From positions 1 to 52,793 of the forward strand of contig JABHEG010000138.1 of NCBI GenBank assembly GCA_018676675.1: a stretch of 52,793 nucleotides of DNA, in the 5' to 3' direction. Position numbers and translations under genes: made by a program. A model generated the notes under the pieces. That model worked only from the letters and a program-made list of their open reading frames with translations. It had not been told where the DNA came from and made no database searches. The DNA is from Lentisphaerota bacterium. Lineage in GTDB: Bacteria; Verrucomicrobiota; Lentisphaeria; Oligosphaerales; JABHEG01. Shown here one piece after another: positions 1 to 8,439 of this stretch. Position 1 is the stretch's first letter, and every line of letters begins with the position of its first letter.

Positions 1-129
1 ACCGTAGCTGCCGAGGTCGAGGCGTGGCAACACCACCGGAACACCCAGAATGCAGTGATCGACTGGCAGTTCACAACCGGAAATGCCCGCGTCAAGCTTA
101 AGAGACTGTATCCAACATTACAGATATGA
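1..129 (+). CDS. IS630-family transposase, C-terminal end (cut by window edge)
   Basis: Frame 1 is open from the first base and ends at TGA 127-129, giving 42 residues. They contain WQHHRN, then DWQFTTGNARVKLKRLYP. This is the ending I recall for IS630/Tc1-type transposases, where the last conserved block reads roughly DWxFTTxDARIKLKRLYP. The family catalyses cut-and-paste transposition with a DDE/D catalytic triad; that triad lies upstream, outside the window. The reading frame looks intact here, so the element could be complete to the left or a remnant. An inverted repeat follows at 154-175. The call rests on motif recall, not a search. Confidence 0.72.
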   Translation, partial: TVAAEVEAWQHHRNTQNAVIDWQFTTGNARVKLKRLYPTLQI

Positions 130-153
130 CATGACACTAGTACCGAGCTGCGT

Positions 154-175
154 AAGTCAGTGTACGCCCTGACTT
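154..175. repeat. Inverted repeat downstream of the transposase end
   Basis: AAGTCAG (154-160) and CTGACTT (169-175) are perfect 7-bp arms around an 8-nt loop. The structure lies between the transposase stop and the next gene start at 201. It may belong to the terminal region of the insertion element or act as a short stem-loop in the leader of the next gene. No T-tract follows, so it is not a convincing terminator. Confidence 0.4.
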
Positions 176-200
176 CGACAGCTTGGTACAAGGCACGGAC

Positions 201-3050
201 ATGACATCGCCACGGGAACACTCACGCGTTCAGGTAGTCACATTGCTGCTGATTGGCTTCCTGGCGTCTGCTGCCACCAGCATTGGGGCACCCCGAGCAC
301 TCCTGCTGCAGCAATCATCGTCCGGTGATCACCGGATGACCCTGTTTGCGCTTCAGGAAGCCGGTTACGACGTAACCTGGGCCAACAAGGATCACCTCGA
401 TCGTGTGCCGGAAACGGCGGCGGCATTTGCGCAGCGCTATGATGTCGTCTTCTTCGGCAGCCTAGCACTTGAAGGCGGCCTCGGAACGCTCCTGACACCG
501 GAGCAACTCCAGGCTCTCAAGCAGTTTGTCACCCTCGGGGGAGGCCTGGTCACCGTTGTCGGGGAAGCAGCAAAGACGCTCGCAGACCTGCTTCCCATCG
601 AGCGGGGACCGGGCGCCGGCCCAATGCGCTTTCGCCCATCGGTCAAGACACCAACCCACGCCGCTCTTACCGGCCTCCCGAAACACTGGCCCCTGTTCGG
701 CTCGAAATGGAATTCCTTCAACAAGGCCAAACCCAAGATCGGAGCCAGTGTGCTGCTGTACGTTCCGGCTTCCTGCGCCGGACAACCTTACCCGCTCCTT
801 ATTGCAGGTCGGCATGGCAAGGGGCGCGTCCTTTGCCTCAATTCGCTGTGGGCGTTCTCGACAGGCCTGCAATTCAAGCGCTGGGAATGGGCACCGGCCT
901 GCTTTGCCCAGTGGGGGCGCTGGGCCGCGGGACATGATGTGATCCCGGCTCAAGAACTCACTCCCATTGCGGATCCGCTCTGGTTCTGGCGCTACGAACG
1001 AGAACGCATTGTCGGGGAAGATGGAGCGCTCCCCGAACCGGTTGTTACCCCACCGGGCGGCCCGCCTCCCACCAGCCCCGTTGAGTTGGACCTGCGGGAC
1101 AAACCCCATACGCCAAAAACAGTGCTGGTGGGAGCCCCCCGGGTCCAGGCCGCCGACACTACCCTCATCGTCACATTCGCCAACGGCATGGTGGCTCGGA
1201 TCGACAAGCGAGGCATGGTGGCCTATCAGACCAACGACGGAACACCGCTTACCCGAGACCCCGTTAACGAACAGCCCCATGTTCTCTATTCAGGTGAGGC
1301 GGAGGCCATCATTACCAACGCAGATGGCGGCGAGTTCGCAGTGCTCAAGGAGACACTCCCCAAACCGAAAGCGGGCACCCAACGCTTTTCTTACACTCAC
1401 CATGAGACGGCAGGAACGGGCCTCGTCGTCCATCTCGATGTCATGGTCAACGGCAAGACCGAAGGACAACTGGCTTGGCGCTTCGAACCACGAAGAATGG
1501 TCGTCGACGGCATCGAGTGGAACGGAGTGGGCGAGACCTTCACGCTGAGAAGCCCACGACTGTTCGTCGACCAGTTCCTTCCTCAGCACCGCTGGGCTCT
1601 GGGCGGGAACATCGCCGGACACTACACCTTCCGGACAGGTTGCTACAGCCGACCGCGCGGCTTTGGCGTCACCCACTTTGACGACACGACAACCCAGGAT
1701 GCAGGGCACTTCCGTTGGTTCAGCAGTGGTCAACCGTTCCAGATGCTTGGGAGCCCGGCCGGAACCCTCTGGTGCTTCACCGAACAGCCCGCGATGATCG
1801 CGAGTTGGCTGTCCAATCAGGCAGGTGACGGTTTCATTCGGATGGTGAACCGCATTGGCCTCGGTCGCCAACGCGGCGACGTTGTCACACCTACGCTGTG
1901 GTATATGCACACCAAAGCGACAATGGACCACAACCTGTGGATGAGTGCATACGACCACATTCGCGATGCCTATCGCTGCCGATACGATATCAAGCCTATG
2001 CACCCACGCCCTACGGCGATGGCACGCTTCAATACGATGGGATTCGTCGATTTGCGCCGCTATGCGGATGTTCTGGTCCCGTTCCTCAAACGGCTCGGCT
2101 TCAAGCGCTTTGATTGCGGCGTCAGCTACGTCCATGATGTGATGAATTCGAACCACGGCGGGGTAGACGCGCTGCGTTATCTCTGCGACAGAGCCCATGC
2201 AGCGGGACTGGAAGTCATTTTCTACGCGGGGTCCGCCTGGGCAAAAACCAACTTCGCCCCGATGAATGAGAACCCGGCGTGGATCGTGCGGGGACGTGAT
2301 GGGAAGCCAAAACCAACGGGCTACCCAGACCTGTATGCTCTGAGCTTGCACTCCGGGTGGAAGGATTACTCGCTCACCAAGTACCGTGAACTCAAGGAAC
2401 TCACTGGTATCGACGCGGTCTGGCTTGACTCATGGACCATGCCCAACGAGTACGTCAACTACGCGGAGCCCCAGGCAACGCCGACGGTGCATGAGTCCCT
2501 GACCTACCTGAAAGCCATCCAGGACATGGGCTACACGACCCTGATTGAGGGGCAGAGCCCGGTCGGTCTCGACTCGTTCTGGTACCGTCAGGATCGATAC
2601 GCCGACGTCAAGGGCAACGAGTTCTCCCTCTTCAACACATCGCCCTTTGCCTATGCGGGCAACGGTTTGGCCTACACCGACCCATTCCGGCTCCTTTCCT
2701 ACAACTGTGCCATGTTCCAGGATCCCCGCCTGCTTCACGACGCGACGTCGAAAATCACGCAGATCGCATCCCACTACAACCATCTCATGAACGAGATCCA
2801 CGCAACCGTCGGGTTTCCCTCGCGCGTCCGGGAGACGTCGTTCGGGACGACGTGGACGTGCCCTCGTGGCCATGCACTTTTTGCCCACCAAGCGGCCGAA
2901 GTGAATGTCGCTTTGCCCAACGGGAAGCACGGACTCCGGACGGCGGACAACAAAGACCGCACGGTGGCGCTTACGGCCAGGCCCGATGGTACACAACGCG
3001 TGACCGGCGCCCTGGCGGCACGCGCCGTTCTGATGATTCAACGCCAGTAG
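201..3050 (+). CDS. Secreted glycosidase-like protein: GATase1-like domain plus TIM-barrel domain
   Basis: 949 residues from ATG 201. A TTG lies 18 nt upstream, but ATG 201 has AAGG about 8 nt before it and gives a cleaner signal peptide (hydrophobic core about residues 11-25). Residues 31-240 look like a class I glutamine amidotransferase-like/ThuA-type Rossmann domain (YDVVFFGSLAL, a glycine-rich GGGLVTVVGEA turn, GKGRVLCLNS). This fold often precedes catalytic domains in PVC glycosidases. A beta-sandwich region follows. Residues about 600-890 then form a GH31/GH36-like barrel: FKRFDCGVSYVHD, and GIDAVWLDSW with Asp743 where clan GH-D enzymes keep their nucleophile. The role is probably extracytoplasmic attack on a glycan, substrate unknown. 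The PL6-type lyase gene starts 96 bp downstream on the same strand. The family assignment is only to fold level. Confidence 0.72.
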   Translation: MTSPREHSRVQVVTLLLIGFLASAATSIGAPRALLLQQSSSGDHRMTLFALQEAGYDVTWANKDHLDRVPETAAAFAQRYDVVFFGSLALEGGLGTLLTPEQLQALKQFVTLGGGLVTVVGEAAKTLADLLPIERGPGAGPMRFRPSVKTPTHAALTGLPKHWPLFGSKWNSFNKAKPKIGASVLLYVPASCAGQPYPLLIAGRHGKGRVLCLNSLWAFSTGLQFKRWEWAPACFAQWGRWAAGHDVIPAQELTPIADPLWFWRYERERIVGEDGALPEPVVTPPGGPPPTSPVELDLRDKPHTPKTVLVGAPRVQAADTTLIVTFANGMVARIDKRGMVAYQTNDGTPLTRDPVNEQPHVLYSGEAEAIITNADGGEFAVLKETLPKPKAGTQRFSYTHHETAGTGLVVHLDVMVNGKTEGQLAWRFEPRRMVVDGIEWNGVGETFTLRSPRLFVDQFLPQHRWALGGNIAGHYTFRTGCYSRPRGFGVTHFDDTTTQDAGHFRWFSSGQPFQMLGSPAGTLWCFTEQPAMIASWLSNQAGDGFIRMVNRIGLGRQRGDVVTPTLWYMHTKATMDHNLWMSAYDHIRDAYRCRYDIKPMHPRPTAMARFNTMGFVDLRRYADVLVPFLKRLGFKRFDCGVSYVHDVMNSNHGGVDALRYLCDRAHAAGLEVIFYAGSAWAKTNFAPMNENPAWIVRGRDGKPKPTGYPDLYALSLHSGWKDYSLTKYRELKELTGIDAVWLDSWTMPNEYVNYAEPQATPTVHESLTYLKAIQDMGYTTLIEGQSPVGLDSFWYRQDRYADVKGNEFSLFNTSPFAYAGNGLAYTDPFRLLSYNCAMFQDPRLLHDATSKITQIASHYNHLMNEIHATVGFPSRVRETSFGTTWTCPRGHALFAHQAAEVNVALPNGKHGLRTADNKDRTVALTARPDGTQRVTGALAARAVLMIQRQ

Positions 3051-3146
3051 GCAGAGGGCGCTCTGAACAGGCATCCGGATGAGACGAGACTCAGTAGCCC
3101 TATCTACCGCTCAACCCGACGAACCGCTCCTCCAGGAGTTCCTCTC

Positions 3147-6100
3147 ATGAACCGACCGTTGCGCCCAGTTCTTGCCCTCATCGCCCTTGCGCTCAGCACA
3201 AGTGCCTATGACACGCCCTTCCTGACCACCGCAGACATGCAGGTTCACTACAGCGACACCAAGGGCTTGATCCGCTCCGAAGGGGGAGCGACGTTGTTCG
3301 TCCATGACCGAATCGACAGCGTGCTCGTGGGCGGAAAGAAGCTGGTCATTGCTGAACGCGGCGACAACTGGGTTAAGGTCGATCTTCCCGCCGGAGAACA
3401 CGCCGTGGAAGTGACACTCGGGGACCGGGCCGGGAACTACCCCATCCGCCTCACCCCTGCTCCCGAGAAGCGGCCGTTGGTGAGAACGCCATCCGAACTC
3501 GCCAAGGCCCTTGCCGCCGCGGCGCCTGGCAGCGAAGTGATCATTGCCAACGGCGTCTACAACGGCTGGCGTGTCAGTTTCACTTCAGACGGCACGGCGG
3601 GGCAACCGGTAACGATTCGCCCGCAGACACCCGGCGGGGTCACCTTCCGACTACACTGCGAACTCCGCATCAAGGCAGACCACGTTGTCTTCAAGGGGTT
3701 CCGTTTCGAACACTGTGAACGGACCGTTCTGCGCATTGAGGGGGGATCGCACAACCGGATCACGCAGTGCCAGTTCCTCTACTGCGGTTCCCCAGGCTCA
3801 ACCTTCGGGCATATCCTCAGCATCTATCCTGACTCCCACCACAGTCGGGTTGACCACTGCTACTGGACCGGCAGCAAAGCCATGAGCCTTGGCATTCGAG
3901 CCCCGGGGGACAAAGCGAGCTGTCCAACACACAATCGACTGGACCACAATGTCTTTCGAGATGTTTACCGGATCTGGATCAATGGCCAGGAGAACATCCA
4001 GCTGGGGCAGGGAAAACACTCCCACAAACAGTCGCTGCACACGCTCGTCGAGTACAACTTGTTCCATCACGCCTGGGGCGACGGTGAGATCTTCTCCAGC
4101 AAGACCAGCCACAATACCTTCCGGCACAACGTTGCCGCTCACTGCCCGCGGGCGGCGTTCACCCTCCGCGGGGGGAACCACGCCACCGTGGACGGCAACA
4201 TCATGGTCGGCAATGGGAACGGCGTACGCATCTTCGGTTGTGATCACGCAATCATCAACAACCTGATCGCGGGCAGCCAGTCCAGCGCTATCCACTTCTA
4301 CTCGCACAACCAGGGAGCTCCACCGCAGCGCGTCTTGGTGGCCCACAACACGCTCCTCAACAACACCGGGGGAATCTCGGCCGGCATCATTGACGACGCG
4401 TTTCGGGACAACCGCGTCGTCAACAACATTTTCGCCTCAGAGCGGGGCACGTTCATCCCCGACAATCTGGCCGGGCACGTCCAGGTCGAGCGGAACATGT
4501 TTCACGCCACCGGAACGGCCAGCACAGGCTTGGAAGGCCGCGAAGCGATCACGGGAGACCCAATGCTGGCTGGGAAGCACGGGCTCCCACGGCTCCACCC
4601 CGGCTCCCCGGCTATCGATGCGGCGCTCCCCCTCAACGCCGTGTCGCATGACGTGTTCGCTCGCCCCCGCACGACCGGAAGCCCTCGGGATCTCGGGGCG
4701 GAAGAACTCGGGGCAGGCCCAGGCACCGCAGTGCAGCGCCTCATGCCTCTGATCCCCGGTCCTCGTCAGGACAATATTGACCTGTACAAAAAGGCCGTCC
4801 ACGTCCGCGGAGATCCAGCGGATCCAGGTGGACTTTGGGAATTCAGCGGCAATGCTGCTGCCAAGGGGGAGGACATACTGACGACCCCGGGGACAGAAGC
4901 CGTGGCCCGCAGTCCATTGCCGACAGGCGACTTCATCGCCCAGTGGGAATACCGCCCCGAAGAGTTCGCGACCACAGCAGGTGTCCGCCTGGCAGACGCC
5001 TCCGGCAGGGCTTGGTACCGCATCCATTGGGGCGGTGTTGCGGAAGACGGACGCCCCGCAGGCCTGATCGCTCTGGAGAAGAACGGTGAACTGATCGGCA
5101 GGCATCCCGACACGGTCTTGCTTCGCCGCAACTATCTGAAGAGCAAAGGATGGCCCGGGGAGCAGTGGGGCTTGGCGGTCGAGCATCCCAATCCCGAGCT
5201 CTGGTACCGCTTCCAGCTCGTCCGGACCGGCAACCGTCTGGTCGTGACCCTCAATCACCCTCGTCTGCTTGAGAAAGGAACGCCCCGTGATGACTGGTTC
5301 CTGCCAGTCCTTGTGTGGGAAGACAAAGGGCTGATCGCCGGTCCACCGGTCACGCCGGAACGATTTGTCATCGAGCAGGGAACGGGTGCCCACGGCGGGC
5401 GCTGGCGGCAGTTCTGTATCTACGAACACGGCTACATCGGTGATACGCCTCCGCCTGCCCCGTCAGGACTCAAGGCAACCGTCGATCGCCCCAACGTCGT
5501 CAGACTCCATTGGCGCCTGCCGCCGGAGACGCCTGAATCGGTAACGATCGATGTCTATCGTGGTGCCACCAGGGACTTCGAACCAACGCCCCGCAATCGC
5601 GTGGCCGGACGCGTCCACGGTATTCTGCATGAAGACATCGTCGACGACAACCAAACGTACGTTTACAAAGTCTGCAGTGTGAATCTCCTCGGAATGCGTT
5701 CGCCTCCTAAGACGGTGGGAGTCACAACCCCGCCCGGAAAAACGTCGTGGATAGCCGTGACTGCCGGAGAAGTGGACAACATCAGTAAACCGCTGGCGCT
5801 CGAAGAAGATGCAGAAACCGGAACACCCTTTGTCTGGGGGCCACCGGGATCCGGCCGGCGCATGGAATCACCCGGGGCCGATGGGGTCGCGGAGTTTGTC
5901 GTCGATATCCCCCAAGCCGGTGTATTTCACATCTGGAGCGATGTCTACTGCATCGACTCTGCCCATGATTCGTTCTTCGTGAGTTCCCCCAGCTTCAACG
6001 GAGGCAAACCGGTCACCCATTACACCGTCCCCAAGTCGCGATGGCTGTGGAACCTTGTCCCCACGGGCGGCCCGGTGGCTCTGGCAGCAGGCCAGCACAC

Positions 6101-6212
6101 CATCCGCTACCACCTCCGGGAGGAACAGACGCGTCTGCGCCGTCTGCTGATCACCAGTGACCTGGATTGGCGTCCTTACAGCGGGTCCGTGCGGGATACG
6201 CCCGTGCCCTAG
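3147..6212 (+). CDS. Secreted PL6-type polysaccharide lyase (beta-helix) with FnIII and C-terminal beta-sandwich
   Basis: 1021 residues; start ATG 3147 is preceded by AGGAG. A signal peptide covers about residues 1-20. Residues about 110-500 are a right-handed parallel beta-helix rich in N-x-x-x-x-N rungs (HNRITQCQF, HNRLDHNVFRD, NHATVDGNIMVG). The pair Lys319 (SSKTSHNTFR) and Arg341 (TLRGGN) sits 22 residues apart. This mirrors the catalytic Lys/Arg of chondroitinase B (PL6), which abstracts the C5 proton of uronates in alginate or chondroitin/dermatan and eliminates the 4-O link. Residues about 767-865 read as a fibronectin type III domain, and the remainder is a beta-sandwich that may bind carbohydrate. 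At about 1000 residues it is roughly twice a minimal PL6. Alginate versus sulfated glycosaminoglycan cannot be decided from sequence alone. Confidence 0.82.
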   Translation: MNRPLRPVLALIALALSTSAYDTPFLTTADMQVHYSDTKGLIRSEGGATLFVHDRIDSVLVGGKKLVIAERGDNWVKVDLPAGEHAVEVTLGDRAGNYPIRLTPAPEKRPLVRTPSELAKALAAAAPGSEVIIANGVYNGWRVSFTSDGTAGQPVTIRPQTPGGVTFRLHCELRIKADHVVFKGFRFEHCERTVLRIEGGSHNRITQCQFLYCGSPGSTFGHILSIYPDSHHSRVDHCYWTGSKAMSLGIRAPGDKASCPTHNRLDHNVFRDVYRIWINGQENIQLGQGKHSHKQSLHTLVEYNLFHHAWGDGEIFSSKTSHNTFRHNVAAHCPRAAFTLRGGNHATVDGNIMVGNGNGVRIFGCDHAIINNLIAGSQSSAIHFYSHNQGAPPQRVLVAHNTLLNNTGGISAGIIDDAFRDNRVVNNIFASERGTFIPDNLAGHVQVERNMFHATGTASTGLEGREAITGDPMLAGKHGLPRLHPGSPAIDAALPLNAVSHDVFARPRTTGSPRDLGAEELGAGPGTAVQRLMPLIPGPRQDNIDLYKKAVHVRGDPADPGGLWEFSGNAAAKGEDILTTPGTEAVARSPLPTGDFIAQWEYRPEEFATTAGVRLADASGRAWYRIHWGGVAEDGRPAGLIALEKNGELIGRHPDTVLLRRNYLKSKGWPGEQWGLAVEHPNPELWYRFQLVRTGNRLVVTLNHPRLLEKGTPRDDWFLPVLVWEDKGLIAGPPVTPERFVIEQGTGAHGGRWRQFCIYEHGYIGDTPPPAPSGLKATVDRPNVVRLHWRLPPETPESVTIDVYRGATRDFEPTPRNRVAGRVHGILHEDIVDDNQTYVYKVCSVNLLGMRSPPKTVGVTTPPGKTSWIAVTAGEVDNISKPLALEEDAETGTPFVWGPPGSGRRMESPGADGVAEFVVDIPQAGVFHIWSDVYCIDSAHDSFFVSSPSFNGGKPVTHYTVPKSRWLWNLVPTGGPVALAAGQHTIRYHLREEQTRLRRLLITSDLDWRPYSGSVRDTPVP

Positions 6213-6361
6213 TGGTGGCACTGGGATAGGCTCAATCGGAGCACAGCGGCTCCTCCCAGTTGCTCGTAGCTGAGTCCAATGTGGGAGGCAGCGCCACCCG
6301 GCGCCCTTTCCCTGGATTGGCGCCCGACAGCGGTTCCGTGTGGGCTACGCCCGTGCCCTAG
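6161..6361. repeat. Duplicated lyase 3' end: 6161-6212 and 6311-6361
   Basis: The last 52 bp of the lyase gene, beginning CCTGGATTGGCG and ending CCCGTGCCCTAG, recur 150 bp downstream at 6311-6361 with a handful of substitutions and one missing base. Both copies end in the palindrome CTAG. In copy 1 it gives the TAG stop of the plus-strand lyase; in copy 2 it gives the TAG stop of the minus-strand gene ending at 6358. The two convergent genes thus end inside related copies. The spacer also holds one copy of a dispersed repeat at 6278-6310. Confidence 0.75.
6278..6310 (+). repeat. Dispersed repeat, GTGGGAGGC...GCCACCCGGCG family
   Basis: AATGTGGGAGGC, then a short variable part, then GCCACCCGGCG. 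Related copies occur at 35307-35330 (partial), in the tandem array at 51369-51523, and inverted at 52687-52718. All copies lie between genes. The family is described from the sequence only; I do not know a name for it. Confidence 0.6.
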
Positions 6362-7161
6362 TCCTTCTTCGGTATTGAGTCGAGCTTCAATTCGACAAGC
6401 ATAGCACCACGGTAGTAGGTAACGAGGCGGTTGCACGACCAGAGCAGCGCACTGTCACGCGTCTTGGCGTTGTTGGCCCGTTCCAGCAGCCCCGGCATCA
6501 GCACCTTGCCCCATTCCTCGACAAGGGATGCCTGCTTGGTCTTGAAAACACCATCTTCCATGGTTCGGGCGGCATCGATGAGCCCCTGTACAGTTTCGGC
6601 AGTGACCCCTTTCGTCCCAGTCTGTCGTGAGGCATTGAGAAGAGCGGCAGTCATCCCTTTGCGAAAGCCCTGCCAGTGCTCCAGGGGTGCCTTGCGGGCC
6701 CGCCCAATTTGCTCCAGCATGCTTGTTAGGGCCCGTCCCGGCGAATTGTAGAGGAAAAAGCGGCGGCGCTGTTCAGCGCTCATCATCTCCAACAGCTTTC
6801 TGCTCCCCGACTGCACCGTGGTGTGCACAGCCTGCTGCATCTCCCTGAGCCCTTTCTGACGCTGACCAAGCTCGGAGATCGCGTCCTCTTTGGACTTCCC
6901 CGCAAGCATGTATCCAAAGATCTCATCCACTGTTTCCTCCACCTCGGGCGTCAGTACTGCGACCTCCTGGCAGGCCTCCTGCGCGTTCTGAAGCGCAACG
7001 AGCTGTTTCCTCGTCAGGCCGATGGTATTCAGGAGTTCGATATAGTCCAGATCCTCCCGCACCTCCGTGAACAGCGGCGGTTCGTCCTCCCACGCCTTCT
7101 CCTGACCAACACAGAGGCAGCACACCCCAATTGCCACAGCCAACGCAAGACGCTCTCTCAT
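6358..7161 (-). CDS. Secreted or periplasmic helical protein of unknown function
   Basis: 267 residues. I chose the start at 7161 because AAAGGAG lies 7 nt upstream and the protein then opens with a clean signal peptide (MRERLALAVAIGVCCLCVGQ). The frame stays open further upstream, but that part has no coding character. The mature part is almost entirely predicted alpha-helix, rich in E, K, Q and R (for example the stretch around GQRQKGLREMQQAV). Residue MMSAEQRRRFFLY resembles the MTPEQRQKL-type helices seen in Spy/CpxP-like or DUF3106-like periplasmic proteins, but I cannot place it in a family. It converges with the lyase gene, with 145 bp and repeats between them. Upstream lies a 17-bp palindrome at 7237-7253. 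Confidence 0.7.
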   Translation of the reverse strand: MRERLALAVAIGVCCLCVGQEKAWEDEPPLFTEVREDLDYIELLNTIGLTRKQLVALQNAQEACQEVAVLTPEVEETVDEIFGYMLAGKSKEDAISELGQRQKGLREMQQAVHTTVQSGSRKLLEMMSAEQRRRFFLYNSPGRALTSMLEQIGRARKAPLEHWQGFRKGMTAALLNASRQTGTKGVTAETVQGLIDAARTMEDGVFKTKQASLVEEWGKVLMPGLLERANNAKTRDSALLWSCNRLVTYYRGAMLVELKLDSIPKKD

Positions 7162-7236
7162 TCGTCGTCTCCTTTCCTGAGTAACCGTTCTGTCAGAACG
7201 AGCTGTACGTGTTCTTCCCCAATTGCTGTCATTGAA

Positions 7237-7253
7237 GGAGGTCAGTGACCTCC
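7237..7253. promoter_or_regulatory. 17-bp palindrome, possible operator
   Basis: GGAGGTCAGTGACCTCC is an 8-bp perfect inverted repeat around one central base. It lies in the 282-bp region between the divergent genes starting at 7161 (minus) and 7444 (plus), 76 bp upstream of the minus-strand start. The spacing fits an operator for a dimeric repressor, but a short stem-loop is equally possible. No regulator gene is nearby. Confidence 0.35.
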
Positions 7254-7443
7254 CTTCCTTTCCCCCCCGTTCTCCTGCCATTTCGGTAAAGGATGGCAGC
7301 GGACGACTAATGTACTCCTCCTTCTGGCCTGTTCTCGTCACCGACATCGTCAACCGAATTCACTACTCCCGCTTAACGGTTACCATTTCCGGTGGTGTAA
7401 GCCCCGGCCGTTTCGCGACGTACGGAGGTTCCCCTCTAAGATA

Positions 7444-8127
7444 GTGACACACCGCACCGTGTTTGACCGATCAGCTGTGCCACGGTATGCTCACGGCATG
7501 GTCGCGCGCAGAAGCAAGCCAGCCACACGTGTAGCGATGACCCCGGGTGAGTTCGTGTTCGTTACGGTCGTCGTGGTCACCGAATGCGTGTTCACCACGC
7601 TGCTGTGCGGCCTGGTCGGCGCCTCGTTCCCAGGGATGTTCCTGCCGGACGGATGGGGTTGGAGCGTCGGCGCGGTGCTTGGCCTTTCCACTGGCGTGGG
7701 GGGCGCGGCGAAGTGGATAACGGCGCCCGGTCCCAACAGGCGCAAGTCCCGGAAAAAGCGAGACAAGCCGCCGCGGTCCATGCGTGACGTGCTGAAACGC
7801 GCGGCCGGACTTGGCATCCTCGGATTGCTCCTGGGTGGCATGGTCGGAGGGGGATTGGCAGTCTCCTGGTTCTCGATCGCGGTAAGCCCGTTCGCGCCCA
7901 CAGGCTGGCGCGAAGGGCTCCGAACCACGAGAGTCAGGGCTGAGTACCGGGGGAGCGGGGAACACCGCCCTGAGCGCAGTGCCCTCACCACAGACAACCC
8001 CTTGCCCTGGATCCTCGCGTTCAGCCCGTCCGCAGCCATGGCCCTGTTCTTCGGTGTCGGGGGGCTCATCTGCGGCATCAGGGACATGAGCCGTGCCAAG
8101 CGACCACGCCCGGAGACTTCTGCCTGA
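7444..8127 (+). CDS. Integral membrane protein, unknown function
   Basis: 227 residues from GTG 7444, or 209 from ATG 7498; neither has an ideal ribosome binding site (GGAGG lies about 14 nt before the GTG). I see about four hydrophobic segments: EFVFVTVVVVTECVFTTLL, GWSVGAVLGLSTGVGG, AAGLGILGLLLGGMVGGGLAV and ILAFSPSAAMALFFGVGGLI. A basic cytoplasmic loop (RRKSRKKRDKPPR) lies between segments 2 and 3, and a charged loop that includes RAEYRGSGEHRPER lies between segments 3 and 4. The glycine-rich packing is typical of small membrane proteins. I do not recognise a family. The antisense frame is also open but lacks these membrane segments, so I take this strand as coding. Confidence 0.6.
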   Translation: MTHRTVFDRSAVPRYAHGMVARRSKPATRVAMTPGEFVFVTVVVVTECVFTTLLCGLVGASFPGMFLPDGWGWSVGAVLGLSTGVGGAAKWITAPGPNRRKSRKKRDKPPRSMRDVLKRAAGLGILGLLLGGMVGGGLAVSWFSIAVSPFAPTGWREGLRTTRVRAEYRGSGEHRPERSALTTDNPLPWILAFSPSAAMALFFGVGGLICGIRDMSRAKRPRPETSA

Positions 8128-8439
8128 CCATAGCGCCGAGGGAGGAGGACCCCAGGACGTTGGGTCACTCCTTCATCGGCGGCACGTGGTGAGCTGAGTA
8201 ACAGAGGCCAACGCACCTACCGCCAAGTTCGGACGGGGATATCGACAACAGCTCGTCGCTGCCCCGTCCCTGTCGGTTCTGGAGAGCCCATTCTGCGCCG
8301 TGATGGGTGCATGCACCGGACCAACCGGTCAGGGGACACTCCGTGTTCACGCGGCGTAGCGCCGCGCGTACACGTCGCGTCGCCCCCTCCGAATCCGGAT
8401 TCCGGTCCGGACCTGCAGAGGCGTGCACCGAAATGCTAC
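8128..8439. other. Convergent intergenic region with a GC hairpin
   Basis: No gene seen. It separates the membrane protein (+) from the GMP-synthase-like gene (-). CGCGGCG/CGCCGCG (8350-8366, 3-nt loop) is a perfect 7-bp stem, and a GAATCCGGATTC palindrome lies just after it. Either could act as a transcription roadblock for the convergent pair, although neither has a T-tract. Confidence 0.4.
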
